From positions 36,662 through 100,661 of the forward strand of contig JAFQBM010000049.1 of NCBI GenBank assembly GCA_017399685.1: a stretch of DNA of 64,000 nt, in the 5' to 3' direction. Made by a program: the position numbers and the translations under genes. Under the pieces are notes generated by a model that was not told the origin of the DNA, did no database searches, and saw only the letters and a list, made by a program, of their open reading frames with translations. This document shows positions 15,336-25,177 of the stretch, in pieces (position 1 is the stretch's first letter; the number at the start of each line of letters is the position of its first letter). The DNA is from Lachnospiraceae bacterium (GTDB taxonomy: Bacteria > Bacillota > Clostridia > Lachnospirales > Lachnospiraceae).

Positions 15336-16202
15336 CTACGCATGTGCCAAAGTTGGAAACATAAGTTTCTTTCCCGTAAAGCCTTCCATTGCAGCTTCTT
15401 TCACAAACAAAGTAGTATCTTCTTCCTCTACTTCTGTGACCTGATATCCGCTTGCATCCTTTGGTACAAATCCCAGCACAACTTTCTTTATTTCCTTTCC
15501 GAATGCATTTATGATATCATCCAGTTCTACCTGTTTCTTTGAAAAAATGCTATGTATCATAAGCTCATTTCCGTCTACTTCAGCAATGACATAAGTATCT
15601 GTTTCTTCCTGATAATATACGCATTCCTGCATAAATTTTGATACATAGAACATATAAAGACCGTTGTTGTTTACCATGTCAAACTGTCCATGGAAGGTAT
15701 TTTCGTTCATGGCTTTCTCCAAACGTTCCCATTGTTCGGCATTGTCCATCAGGACTTGTTTCATGGTCTGTTCCCCTGTTATTTCTACTTCTTTTGAATA
15801 TTGATATTCCAAAACCTTTTTATAACCGAATTTAGGATAGAATTCTACCACACTGTCATTTGCAAAAAGATACATTCCGTCCACTTCGGTTCCATAATCC
15901 TTTTCTACTTCTTCCATTAACTGACGTATCAATCCTTTGTTTCTGTGGGTTTCTTCTGTCATGACGGTTCCAAGCTGAATCAATTTTTTGATTTCACCAT
16001 TCCATAAAATATCAGTAATATTTACGGATACGTTTGCAATGACTTTTCCATTTTCTACGAAGGAATATGGAACATAGTTTTCTCTCCAGAATCCATTTTG
16101 GTACCAGTCTTCAAAGTCCAACCCAAAAGTTTTTCCGGCTAATTCATTAAAGCTAAGTCTTAATGCTTCGTTTTCTTTATAATTTTTCATCATTTCATAC
16201 AT
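15336..16202 (-). CDS. GNAT acetyltransferase, Eis-like two-part protein
   Basis: 288 aa from ATG 16202 (GGAG nine bases upstream; the longer frame has no site). The N-terminal GNAT domain has GTVMTEETHRNKGLIRQLME as its acetyl-CoA loop and FYPKFGYKKV at its end. The C-terminal ~120 aa is a second alpha/beta part, as in Eis-like enzymes that acetylate amines or aminoglycosides. The acceptor is unknown. Stands alone between the thrS region and the remnant downstream. Confidence 0.8.
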   Translation of the reverse strand: MYEMMKNYKENEALRLSFNELAGKTFGLDFEDWYQNGFWRENYVPYSFVENGKVIANVSVNITDILWNGEIKKLIQLGTVMTEETHRNKGLIRQLMEEVEKDYGTEVDGMYLFANDSVVEFYPKFGYKKVLEYQYSKEVEITGEQTMKQVLMDNAEQWERLEKAMNENTFHGQFDMVNNNGLYMFYVSKFMQECVYYQEETDTYVIAEVDGNELMIHSIFSKKQVELDDIINAFGKEIKKVVLGFVPKDASGYQVTEVEEEDTTLFVKEAAMEGFTGKKLMFPTLAHA

Positions 16203-16341
16203 GTTAAATTTCTCCTTTTTTCTTTCCTCATCGTTTATGTTATGCTCTACTGCCAAACCCCTTACACGAATCATTATAACTTACTTTCTGATTTTTTTAA
16301 TACCTCATATTTAAATAGAAAAAAACATGTTCCAGATATTA

Positions 16342-18087
16342 TTATGATAACACCATATCCAAAAATTCTTCCACCGTCATACTTCCTAAGTCTCCCTCTT
16401 CTCTGTTTCTTACAGATACATGACCTAATTCCTGTTCTTTTTCTCCTACCACAAGGATGTATGGGACTCTTTCCATTCTTGCTTCCCGAATCTTATAGCC
16501 AATTTTTTCTGTTCTTTGGTCCATTTCGCAACGCAAACCGGCACTTTGTAATTTCTTCATTGTTTCCTTAGCATAATCATTGAATTTATCAGAAATTGGA
16601 AGAATTTTCACCTGCACAGGAGATAACCATACCGGAAACTTTCCTGCAAAATGTTCAATTAAAATACCGATAAATCGTTCAATGGAACCGAATACCACTC
16701 TATGAATCATAATCGGACGATGTTTTTCTCCATCCGGGCCAATGTATTCTGCTTCAAACCGTTGTGGAAGCTGAAAATCTAATTGTATCGTTCCGCATTG
16801 CCATGTTCTTCCGATAGAATCTTCTAAATGAAAATCTATCTTTGGTCCATAAAAAGCACCATCTCCTTCATTGATAACATATGGCAATCCTAAATCATCT
16901 AATGCACCTTTTAATCCATTGGTTGCAAGTTCCCAGTCCTCATCACTTCCGATAGAATTTTCTGGTCTTGTGGATAATTCTACATGATATTTGAAACCGA
17001 ATTTTGAATATACTTCGTCGATTAGTCGAACAACACCTTTTATTTCATCCGGAATTTGTTCCTGAGTCATAAATACATGGGCATCGTCCTGTGTAAAGCA
17101 TCGTACACGCATCAATCCATGCAATTGACCGGATTTTTCATGTCTATGCACCACTCCAAGTTCTCCTACCCGCATTGGCAAATCACGGTAAGAACGTGGC
17201 TCCATTTTATATACCAGCATGCCTCCCGGACAATTCATTGGCTTAATGGCAAAATCTGTTTCATCAATGGAAGTTGTATACATATTTTCTCGATAATGCT
17301 CCCAATGACCGGAAGTTTCCCAAAGCTGTCTGTTTAACATCATCGGAGTAGAAATTTCCACATAACCTTCTCTGGTATGAATGTTTCTCCAGTAATCAAT
17401 GAGAAGATTTTTTAATGCCGTTCCCTTAGGTAAGAAAAATGGGAATCCAGGCCCTTCCTCCAATAATGCAAAAAGCCCCAATTCTTTTCCTAATTTTCTA
17501 TGATCTCTCTTTTTCGCTTCTTCCATGCGGTTCAGATACTCTTCCAACATTTCTTTCTTCGGAAATGAGATTCCGTAAATTCTTGTAAGCATCTTATTTT
17601 TTTCATTCCCACGCCAATAAGCGCCTGCAACGGATAATAACTTAAATGCCTTCACTGCACTGGTATATGCAACATGAGGACCTGCACATAATTCCACATA
17701 TTCTCCTTGTTGATAAAAACTTAATTCCTCATCTTCCGGAAGTTCCTGAATCAATTCTACTTTGTAACTTTCCTGTTTTTCTTCCATCAGTTTCAAGGCT
17801 TCTTCTCGGCTCATTGTGTAATGCCGTAAGGGAAGATTTTCTTTGACTATCTTTTTCATTTCTGCCTCAATGGCTTCAAAATTCTCTGCTGAAAAATTAA
17901 AATCAAATTCAAAATCATAATAAAATCCATTTTCGATTGCCGGCCCAATGGCACATTTCGTAGTCGGATATAACCGTTTTACTGCCTGTGCTAAAATATG
18001 GGCAGTAGTATGGTGGAACGCCTTTCTCCCTAATTCCTCTTCAAATGCTGCTTCTTTCATAGAACCATCTTTCATGCTAATCTTCAT
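16342..18087 (-). CDS. thrS: Threonine--tRNA ligase lacking the TGS domain
   Basis: 581 aa from ATG 18087 (AGGAG upstream). The usual N-terminal TGS domain of about 60 aa is absent; the protein begins 25 residues before the editing domain motif HTTAH (26-30), whose Cys is in ELCAGPH. The class II core is complete: NCPGG, HRHEKSGQ and IHRVVFGSIERF supply the Cys/His/His zinc ligands, and the C-terminal anticodon-binding domain is present. Charges tRNA-Thr in the cytosol. Controlled by the T-box upstream. Confidence 0.93.
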   Translation of the reverse strand: MKISMKDGSMKEAAFEEELGRKAFHHTTAHILAQAVKRLYPTTKCAIGPAIENGFYYDFEFDFNFSAENFEAIEAEMKKIVKENLPLRHYTMSREEALKLMEEKQESYKVELIQELPEDEELSFYQQGEYVELCAGPHVAYTSAVKAFKLLSVAGAYWRGNEKNKMLTRIYGISFPKKEMLEEYLNRMEEAKKRDHRKLGKELGLFALLEEGPGFPFFLPKGTALKNLLIDYWRNIHTREGYVEISTPMMLNRQLWETSGHWEHYRENMYTTSIDETDFAIKPMNCPGGMLVYKMEPRSYRDLPMRVGELGVVHRHEKSGQLHGLMRVRCFTQDDAHVFMTQEQIPDEIKGVVRLIDEVYSKFGFKYHVELSTRPENSIGSDEDWELATNGLKGALDDLGLPYVINEGDGAFYGPKIDFHLEDSIGRTWQCGTIQLDFQLPQRFEAEYIGPDGEKHRPIMIHRVVFGSIERFIGILIEHFAGKFPVWLSPVQVKILPISDKFNDYAKETMKKLQSAGLRCEMDQRTEKIGYKIREARMERVPYILVVGEKEQELGHVSVRNREEGDLGSMTVEEFLDMVLS

Positions 18088-18177
18088 AATAATTTCTCCT
18101 TTCAAATTTGAAAACCTGGATGATTGCGAAACTTTAAGAACCACAAATATCCGTTTGAATGATTGTTGATTAACATA

Positions 18178-18223
18178 AGAAAAGCACCCTCAAAGACACA
18201 GATACCTATGTCTTTAAGGGTGC
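18178..18223 (-). terminator. T-box terminator of thrS
   Basis: Minus strand GCACCCTTAAAGACA pairs with TGTCTTTGAGGGTGC, followed by TTTTCTT. It is the competing structure to the T-box antiterminator. Confidence 0.9.
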
Positions 18224-18445
18224 ATAAAATTGCACGGTTCCACCTTAACTTTTCGCTTCAGATTCCAACAAATCCTAACCTTTAACGCAGGTATACGGCA
18301 ATACATACTGGGAATAAATTCCGCATTGCAGCTCTAGAATGGTTTTCACATATCTCTTTCATAAACAGATTCCACCAATCTCTGTTCTCTCTGGATGACT
18401 TCTGATATGTTACTTCTTTCCGTCATTGCTTTTCTCATGTTAATG
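18180..18445 (-). ncRNA. Threonyl T-box leader
   Basis: Minus strand contains AGAGAACAGAGATTGGTGGAA-type stem II/III sequence and AAGGTGGAACCGTG, the T-box bulge region that pairs with the uncharged tRNA acceptor end. A likely specifier is ACC followed by A in GAAAACCATTC, matching threonine. Uncharged tRNA-Thr should allow read-through into thrS. Confidence 0.92.
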
Positions 18446-18450
18446 ATAAA

Positions 18451-18479
18451 ATGATATACCTTTTCTAAGTTCGTGTCAA
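18451..18479 (-). promoter_or_regulatory. Promoter of the thrS leader
   Basis: Minus strand TTGACA (18479-18474), 17-nt spacer, TATCAT (18456-18451). Confidence 0.8.
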
Positions 18480-18516
18480 GCATGGAATTTTAAAAAATAT
18501 TTAAGCAAAAATATTT

Positions 18517-18545
18517 AAGATATGTCGTGAATAATTAAAGTTTTC
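18517..18545. repeat. AAGATATGTCGTGAATAATT motif, copy 1
   Basis: The same block occurs at 49801-49829 and, with two changes, at 60317-60345. This copy lies between the thrS promoter and the lipoprotein gene; it has no obvious gene to control in its orientation. Confidence 0.6.
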
Positions 18546-18601
18546 CTTTTCTTTTGCAACTTCTTGATGCTTCACTGTTCATTCTTATTTTGTATTTCTT
18601 C

Positions 18602-19645
18602 TTATTCATTTTCAATTATTTCAAATTCTGCTGTTAATGTGTGAAAGGAAACTTCTCCTGATTCTTGCCAAACTTGAACTTCTTTTACAACACGATACTT
18701 TCCTTCCTCAAGTTCACCATAAAGATTCATCCAGTCTGCAGACCATGTGCTGTTTTTTCCCTTCTCAACCGGATAGGCAATATCATGGAATCCTATATCT
18801 GAATTCAAATAGGGAACACCTGTCCATGTATCAATATCTTCCTCATATTTTTCTAAAGAATAATCGTCTCCATATTGCAACTTTGAATCGGTAGTATTTT
18901 TTATTTCCATGGTTATGGTATGCTTTGTATTCTCTGTCACTTCCATGGTAACACCTTCTAAATCATTTTCCTGATAGGCAAATACATGCCACACATCATC
19001 AATGCAAATCTCAACTCGATTCTCCCTAATACTATACTGTCCTGCATATCCGGTTCCGAAATTTGTCTGATAATTTTGGGTTGGTTTCCCCTTTTCTACC
19101 GAAGAATCAAAACCAAAATCTGCATTTCCACACCTTAGCATGGAAGAAGTTTCTTTGGTGTCAACATAAAGCTTATCATTGAGCATTACCATACGGACAA
19201 ATTCTTCGCCATCCATGGCATCTGACTCATTTATTGTAGTATTCGTAACATTTTCTTTGGTACTATTCACATTTTCACTGGAATCTGCTTTATTTAAAAT
19301 AGTGATTTCTAAAGCCGTAATTTGTGCAGGGTACGTTTCTGCAATCATTCCATCATATCCAATGCTTACTGTGTCTCCTACTCCAATCTGTTCCATGATT
19401 TTTAAGGATTCTTCATCCTCCATGTTCTTCCTGCTTACTACTATTTTATCTGCTGACTTTTTCTCATTGGATTCCTCTTTTGGTTCCACGAGGAAAGAAC
19501 TTTCATTTACTTCCAATACAACAGCATCGAAATATACTTCTGCTGTTACTCCTGTCTTGACTTTTTCCTCTTCCTTTCCGCACCCGGCCAATAAAATAAA
19601 AATGGACATCATGCTAATAAATAAAATTTTTTTCATCTTTTTCAT
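18602..19645 (-). CDS. Lipoprotein with DUF3221-like and Ig-like domains
   Basis: 347 aa from ATG 19645 (GGAGG five bases upstream). Signal peptide with lipobox LLAGC, lipidated Cys 22. The N-terminal part (AVVLEVNESSFLVEP, SADKIVVS, IGVGDTVSIGYDG) resembles DUF3221, a small OB-like fold of secreted lipoproteins. The C-terminal region (YGDDYSLEKYEEDIDTW, LYGELEEGKYRVVKEV) resembles a bacterial Ig-like domain. Anchored on the outer face of the membrane; function unknown. No operon partner; the 300 bp upstream hold no gene. Confidence 0.8.
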   Translation of the reverse strand: MKKMKKILFISMMSIFILLAGCGKEEEKVKTGVTAEVYFDAVVLEVNESSFLVEPKEESNEKKSADKIVVSRKNMEDEESLKIMEQIGVGDTVSIGYDGMIAETYPAQITALEITILNKADSSENVNSTKENVTNTTINESDAMDGEEFVRMVMLNDKLYVDTKETSSMLRCGNADFGFDSSVEKGKPTQNYQTNFGTGYAGQYSIRENRVEICIDDVWHVFAYQENDLEGVTMEVTENTKHTITMEIKNTTDSKLQYGDDYSLEKYEEDIDTWTGVPYLNSDIGFHDIAYPVEKGKNSTWSADWMNLYGELEEGKYRVVKEVQVWQESGEVSFHTLTAEFEIIENE

Positions 19646-19948
19646 AGGTTCCTCCATTCCGAAGCATAGATATCATACGGAACATAAACTTTTTTCTTTC
19701 TGCATATAAAAAAGCTTTTGTGATGCTTCTGCACAAAATTTCTGTTGAACATCTGCACTATGACAATGAAGCCAACATAAATTGTCCCTCTTATTATAAT
19801 AGTGTAAAGAAACCATTGAATTGTTGCATTCAATTCCATTTTCAGTTTGCAATTAAGATTTCTCAAATCATACAAAAAATATCAATCCCACAAGTTTGTT
19901 TGTAACGAAATAAACTTATATCACTCGTAATTTACAAATCCTTAAGAT

Positions 19949-20545
19949 TTAAAGTTTTGATATCTTATCAATTAACGAAACATCTGCAGGAAGCCAGTCT
20001 ACGCTATAAAGTGTTTCTTTGGACAGCCATTTTGCTGCTTTATGTTCTTTTAATACAAACTCTCCTGATTCTATCTTGCACCAATAACATTTCATGGATA
20101 AGTGAAATGCAGGATAATCGTATTCAATGGTATCAAGCAGTTCCTCAACTTCTATCTTAACATCCAGTTCTTCCTTAATTTCACGCATCAAAGCTTCCTT
20201 CGGTGTTTCTCCTTCTTCTATCTTGCCCCCTGGAAACTCCCATCCTCCTTTGAATTCTCCATAACCACGCTGGGTTGCTAAAATCTTTCCTTCATTTTCT
20301 CCATTTCCTTTTATGATTGCTGCTACAACTTCTACTACTTTCATTAATCTTTTCGAGGGGTCTATGATAACCTTATTTCCTTCCTTTATTTTATTGGTGA
20401 TGAGCCAGGCATCTTCTGCTTCAAGAGTCATGACTTCTCCGTTTTCCTCTTTTAACTGTACCATTACTTTCAATGGTTCTCCTTCTCTAAGCCCTTCACA
20501 GCCATAATCGGCTTCATATATGTTGGTAATCGTGTATTTTTTCAT
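19949..20545 (-). CDS. Nudix hydrolase, MutT-like
   Basis: 198 aa. A ~65-aa N-terminal extension of unknown role precedes the Nudix domain. The Nudix box GKIEEGETPKEALMREIKEE runs through REIKEELDV (G-x5-E-x7-REUxEE), preceded by RGYGEFKGGWEFPG. This subgroup (8-oxo-dGTP or CTP pyrophosphohydrolase-like) cleaves nucleotide diphosphates and cleans the nucleotide pool. Start ATG 20545 has AAAGGAAA upstream. Confidence 0.88.
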   Translation of the reverse strand: MKKYTITNIYEADYGCEGLREGEPLKVMVQLKEENGEVMTLEAEDAWLITNKIKEGNKVIIDPSKRLMKVVEVVAAIIKGNGENEGKILATQRGYGEFKGGWEFPGGKIEEGETPKEALMREIKEELDVKIEVEELLDTIEYDYPAFHLSMKCYWCKIESGEFVLKEHKAAKWLSKETLYSVDWLPADVSLIDKISKL

Positions 20546-20608
20546 TGGTGGTTTTCCTTTCCAAATAAATAATATTTATAAAATACCATATGTCATGTAT
20601 CTACATTA

Positions 20609-20639
20609 GAAAAAAATCCTCAGCAACCGCTCGAGGATT
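20609..20639 (-). terminator. Terminator after the antitoxin/toxin remnant
   Basis: Minus strand AATCCTC/GAGGATT stem followed by TTTTTTT. Confidence 0.8.
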
Positions 20640-20681
20640 TCTTCTAATTGTTTCGTTTTTATTTTTCGGCTATTTTACCAA

Positions 20682-20768
20682 TTAAATCAAATGAAGTTCA
20701 TTCGCAAAAATTCCTTCATAATCCTGTAATTGTTTTGCACTTGGCATGATGATTACTTTATAAGCCAT
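20682..20768 (-). pseudogene. ParE/RelE-type toxin fragment
   Basis: 28 codons. ATG 20768 overlaps the antitoxin's 3' end, the usual coupling in type II pairs. MAYKVIIMPSAKQLQDYEGI matches the first beta-strand and helix of ParE toxins, then the frame departs and stops. The catalytic and fold-completing two thirds of a ~100-aa toxin are gone, so it should be inactive. Confidence 0.7.
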
Positions 20769-20988
20769 ACTTCGCACTAATTTCATCAATGGCACTGTCG
20801 AAATTTTCTCCCTCACCATTATTGTAACTGTTTCTTGCTTCTGCAAGTTCAGATAGAATTTCCTTTGCACTTAATGTTTTATACGGATTGTTTGTACAAA
20901 AGTTCATCAACAAATAGGCGTGTATTTCATCCTGACATTCTTCCGGAATCGTTGATAATAATGCTAAATTAGCTTCCAATGTACTCAT
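20758..20988 (-). CDS. Type II antitoxin, orphaned
   Basis: 76 aa from ATG 20988 (GGAGG upstream). The sequence SAKEILSELAEARNSY resembles the DNA-binding or toxin-wrapping helices of antitoxins paired with ParE/RelE toxins. The toxin gene that follows is reduced to 28 codons, so the antitoxin now lacks a working partner. It may still autoregulate or counter a related toxin elsewhere. Confidence 0.65.
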   Translation of the reverse strand: MSTLEANLALLSTIPEECQDEIHAYLLMNFCTNNPYKTLSAKEILSELAEARNSYNNGEGENFDSAIDEISAKYGL

Positions 20989-21036
20989 AGAAATATCCTC
21001 CATTTTTATTCTATATATGCTATCCATCATACTCAC

Positions 21037-21448
21037 ATTATTTATAATACTACTATATTACCTATTTTTATTTTATCACGAAACATATAAAACACAACTA
21101 ATTTTTCTTGACCTCTCCAAAATTATCCAAACAAGTTCTTTATAACTTTATAAACAAAGTCGAATATGCTTGTTATTAACTGATTCTTTTTGAAAAATCC
21201 CTTTTTTCCTTTATTCGAACATCAACCTGTTGCTTAAGCTTTTTAATCCTATGTTTTTTTACTTTTTCATATACAACCATATCATATATACACACAGCAT
21301 ACTAACAAATTCCAAAATTGCACGACAAGACAATTTCTTTTGTCTCTGATTTTTATTAATATCTGGCATGGTTTTAATTATTCGATATATTTCTGCTGGT
21401 GCTGTAGAATTTGTTTTCCCTGTTCATTTTTCTCCTTTCCAAGTTTTA
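21037..21448. other. AT-rich intergenic stretch
   Basis: About 410 bp of low-complexity AT-rich sequence between the antitoxin and the helicase stop codon. No gene, terminator or repeat is evident. Confidence 0.6.
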
Positions 21449-24388
21449 TCACTTCGTTAAATACTCATAAATATCTTCCCTTACCGACTGCTGCATACGA
21501 TAAATAATATTCACAATCGGCAACTTTTTCCCTTTATCATCTTGAATCGTTGTTTCCTTACTAGCTTCTTTTATTGGTTCTACTTTTCCAAGATAATAAA
21601 AGTCACGTCCCTCACCATCAGCCTTCTTCACAAACAAATGAATATCTATTCCCATTTCTTTATGATTAAAAATCGCGGTTGGCTCTTTGCTATCCCAACG
21701 TACATTATTACGTGTCAACCAACTAAATAATTGTGGATTAATAAAGGCATCCTCATATTTGGTACTGGTTGCAATATCATCACTTTTATTATATGTAACG
21801 AATATCACGCAAGTATTATGTTTAATTTTATAACCGTACACCGTGGAGGATTCATCACTGTCCCAGTTCAGCAAACGACAAACATCCCTTCTGCTATATT
21901 TTTCATACAGCACCAAATTAGTATCTCCATAGCGATGGCTATATTTATCTTTATAAATTGTCTTTCCAAGAGAAATAACATCCTGAATCATATTTTTTAA
22001 ATTCATATTATTGATTCTATCTTGATACCACTCACAGATTTTTGCCTGATTTTTATGTGTATTCTGCTCGTATTCTATTTCAACCACATTTTGCTTCCAG
22101 TCATACAAGGAACAATCCGAATAACGAACCTTATCTGCACCACTTAAAAATCCACCATTTACCTGCGAAAATGCCTTCTCCACTGATAAATCATCATTGA
22201 TAATCTGATACTCTTCTTCCAAACGTTTGATAATTGACTCCTTGCTACATTCTCCCTGCATTTGAAGTTCGTCTAAAATTAATAATTCATGTGGACGCTT
22301 ACCATTTGCAAACTGGGTAGAAACATATTCCAAAGCCAATAATTCTTCCGTATTTAACAAAATCGTATTATCTTTGTCCACTTTCGTTACAAAAGTATAA
22401 TATGATTTATACTTATCAATAAAAATAAGTGGGTCAACGGAACCATTTTCGTAAAAATTCATAAGAGAAGGGATATGACCTAATCTATTCTTTAAATTAA
22501 AATACTCTTCTTTTAAAGTCTTTAAAGTAGTCAGATTATTATCATTTATCGACTGGTAAATTCTTTCTTTTGTAATCACATCAAAATTTACTGTGGAACA
22601 TCCTGGAATAACACGATTTCCTTCAGAAACATATTTTCTAATGGAATCTTTGTTTAAAGAACGGTCTCCGGAAAGTGCAATCGGAATCAAAAAATTATTC
22701 TGATAGTTTCCAATAAAGTCAATTACAACCACATATTCTTTCTTCGAATATTTACGCAAACCACGTCCTAATTGCTGGACGAAAATAATAGATGACTGGG
22801 TTGGACGCAACATAATTACCTGATTAATTGCAGGAATATCAACACCTTCATTAAAAATATCTACCGTAAATATATAATCATACCCATTTTCATATTCGTC
22901 CTGTTCTAACTTTGCAATGGCATATTCTCTTTCTTCTTGACTATTTTCTCCGGATAATGCAACAGTTCTATAACCACGATGGTTGAATTGTTTTGATAGC
23001 TCATTGGCTTCTTTATTACTACTACAAAAAATCAGCCCTTTCACACGATTTCCACTAAAACCATAATAGTTCGCCTGTTTTATGATATGTGATACCCTCT
23101 CATCTGAAATTAAATAACGAAATTCGGTACTATCATCTATCAGTTGACCATTGATGCTTAATTCAGAAATACCAAAATAATGAAACGGACAAAGAAGATT
23201 CGACTCCATGGCTTGCTGCAATCGAATCTCATAAGCAATATTATGGTCAAATAATTCATAAATATCAAATCCATCGGTTCTCTCCGGACTTGCTGTCATT
23301 CCCATCATAAATTGTGGCTGAAAATAATCAATGATACGACGATAACTTTCAGCTCCGACCTTATGGGTTTCGTCAATTACGATATAATCAAAATGATTTC
23401 TGAAATATTGACGCATTACATCATTTTTTGACATTGTCTGCACTGTGGAAAATAAATAATCCGCATCATATTCTTTGTGATTTCCTGATAATAGACCTAC
23501 ATTGATGCTTTCTCCCAATACATCCTTAAAACTCTCCATGGCTTGTTTTAAAATTTGTTCCCGGTGAACTAAAAAGAGCATTTTCTTCGGAGCAAAATTA
23601 CGGACATCAAAGGCGGATAGGTAGGTTTTTCCAGTACCCGTTGCACTAATCAACACTGCCTTTTTTGCTCCATCTGCACGTAATGTTTCCAAATTCTTTA
23701 GTGCTGCTTCCTGCATTGCATTCGGCATCAAGCGGTACTGCTTCATACGAATTACTTTTTGTTGTTCACGTACTCTTTTACTTGCTTCATATTCTTTTTC
23801 GTATTCTTGTATCCATTCTTCTGTAAGAGGTATTGCTTCTTCCCACATTACCTCATATTCAGCTACCGTATCCTTTAACAACTCGCCTTTTTCCAAGGAA
23901 GTAACTTTCAAATTCCATTCTTTGTTTGCCCGTAATGCGTTCTGCGTTAAATTTGCACTTCCGACTATAAGACTATACACTTCTCCCGTCTGAAATATAT
24001 AACCTTTTGTATGCAAATCGTCATTCCCTGTATTACAATCTTGACTGTAAATTTTGACTTCCAAATTAGGAAATTTCAACAATTCACGCAATGCTTTTGG
24101 CTGATTAAAATTGTTCATTTTAGAAGTGATAATTCTACCTTTTATTTCGTCATTCACTAATCTTTTTAATACTTCTTTCAGAACAATTAAACCACTTTCA
24201 GAAACGAATGCGACTGACCACATAAATGAATTGCATTTTGATAATTCTCTTTGTATTTCTGATGCAATTGTATTCCCCTTCTGAATATTGTTATATATTA
24301 ATTTCGGTCTATACTTTTCAAGTGATTCAAATTCACTATCAATACAACCAGTCTGCATTGCGTTGATAATCTCTTTTGCTAACTCCAT
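21449..24388 (-). CDS. PLD-nuclease/SF2 helicase with DUF3427-like C-terminus
   Basis: 979 aa. An N-terminal phospholipase-D-like nuclease domain has HTK (126-128) and GSANLTQNAL (143-152). A superfamily 2 helicase follows: Walker A ATGTGKT (249-255), DETH box (339-342), MTASPERTDG, and the arginine finger motif QQLGRGLRK. The remaining ~400 aa resemble DUF3427. Such proteins act on DNA and are often found in defence or repair contexts, but their role is not settled. A single gene; the frameshifted DUF1963 gene lies upstream. Confidence 0.85.
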   Translation of the reverse strand: MELAKEIINAMQTGCIDSEFESLEKYRPKLIYNNIQKGNTIASEIQRELSKCNSFMWSVAFVSESGLIVLKEVLKRLVNDEIKGRIITSKMNNFNQPKALRELLKFPNLEVKIYSQDCNTGNDDLHTKGYIFQTGEVYSLIVGSANLTQNALRANKEWNLKVTSLEKGELLKDTVAEYEVMWEEAIPLTEEWIQEYEKEYEASKRVREQQKVIRMKQYRLMPNAMQEAALKNLETLRADGAKKAVLISATGTGKTYLSAFDVRNFAPKKMLFLVHREQILKQAMESFKDVLGESINVGLLSGNHKEYDADYLFSTVQTMSKNDVMRQYFRNHFDYIVIDETHKVGAESYRRIIDYFQPQFMMGMTASPERTDGFDIYELFDHNIAYEIRLQQAMESNLLCPFHYFGISELSINGQLIDDSTEFRYLISDERVSHIIKQANYYGFSGNRVKGLIFCSSNKEANELSKQFNHRGYRTVALSGENSQEEREYAIAKLEQDEYENGYDYIFTVDIFNEGVDIPAINQVIMLRPTQSSIIFVQQLGRGLRKYSKKEYVVVIDFIGNYQNNFLIPIALSGDRSLNKDSIRKYVSEGNRVIPGCSTVNFDVITKERIYQSINDNNLTTLKTLKEEYFNLKNRLGHIPSLMNFYENGSVDPLIFIDKYKSYYTFVTKVDKDNTILLNTEELLALEYVSTQFANGKRPHELLILDELQMQGECSKESIIKRLEEEYQIINDDLSVEKAFSQVNGGFLSGADKVRYSDCSLYDWKQNVVEIEYEQNTHKNQAKICEWYQDRINNMNLKNMIQDVISLGKTIYKDKYSHRYGDTNLVLYEKYSRRDVCRLLNWDSDESSTVYGYKIKHNTCVIFVTYNKSDDIATSTKYEDAFINPQLFSWLTRNNVRWDSKEPTAIFNHKEMGIDIHLFVKKADGEGRDFYYLGKVEPIKEASKETTIQDDKGKKLPIVNIIYRMQQSVREDIYEYLTK

Positions 24389-24482
24389 CTTTTCTCCGAC
24401 CTTTCATTTATTCATATGTATATTACCGCACAATTTCAATAAATCAAATACAAACAAAAATTTTCTTTATTATTTTATACCA

Positions 24483-25177
24483 TTAATAAAAATCACAATG
24501 CACCTTCCATTTCCCTTCTTTTTCATTATAAAAGAAATAAAAATTACCATCATCTACAATATTAAACTTCGCTTTTTCATCCGATGAAATCTGAAATACA
24601 TACTCATAACCTTCATAATCTTCAAAACGATAGGGTTGCTGGCAAAATGATGGATAACCTCCTATTTTGTGTTTGTCATAGTTTTCTTCAAAAATATCTT
24701 CATAATAATCAATATCATCATCCAAAGCCCAAATCGCATCAAATATCTCTTGTGAAATAACCATTTCGTCATCCAGCATAGGATAATCATTTGTTACAAG
24801 TACTGGCACTAAAGGAAATACTTTGACTCCTCCTGCCTCCCAATCACAAGGTATCAACTCTTCCAGTTTATCATAGGTTCTAATACAAAACCAATCGCTG
24901 ACATCTCCTAAGTGTTGGAACACATCCTCAGACACAAAAACAGTTATCAACTCTATCCTTTCTAATTCTTTCGGAATTGGTGTTAAGCCCTTTATAAAAA
25001 ATGTTGCAAGGGGTGCCATCTTTTCCCATTTGGATCTTTTGGTACTTCTTCTCCGGCTTTTTTCCACCCTACTCTTCCAAACCAACTTTCCATTATGTCA
25101 TAAGTTGGTTGGATTCCTCCTGTTTGAAATATAATTGCGTTTTTTTCTAATTGTTTTCTTATTTCTTCAAGTGTCAT
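24483..25177 (-). pseudogene. DUF1963 (YwqG-like) gene with a frameshift
   Basis: Two overlapping frames make one protein. The first starts at ATG 25177 (AGAGGA upstream) and reads TLEEIRKQLEKNAIIF, then FGRVGWKKAGEEVPKDPNGK. At about 25018-25027 (GGGAAAAGATGG) it shifts, and the other frame continues MAPLATFFIKG to FYFFYNEKEGKWKVHCDFY at 24483. Together they match the whole DUF1963 family. A small indel, or a sequencing error in an A-run, has split it. Function of the family is unknown. Confidence 0.85.

Noticed and set aside
15111..15542. 143-codon plus-strand frame
   Set aside because: Overlaps the acetyltransferase 3' end antisense, with no ribosome site.
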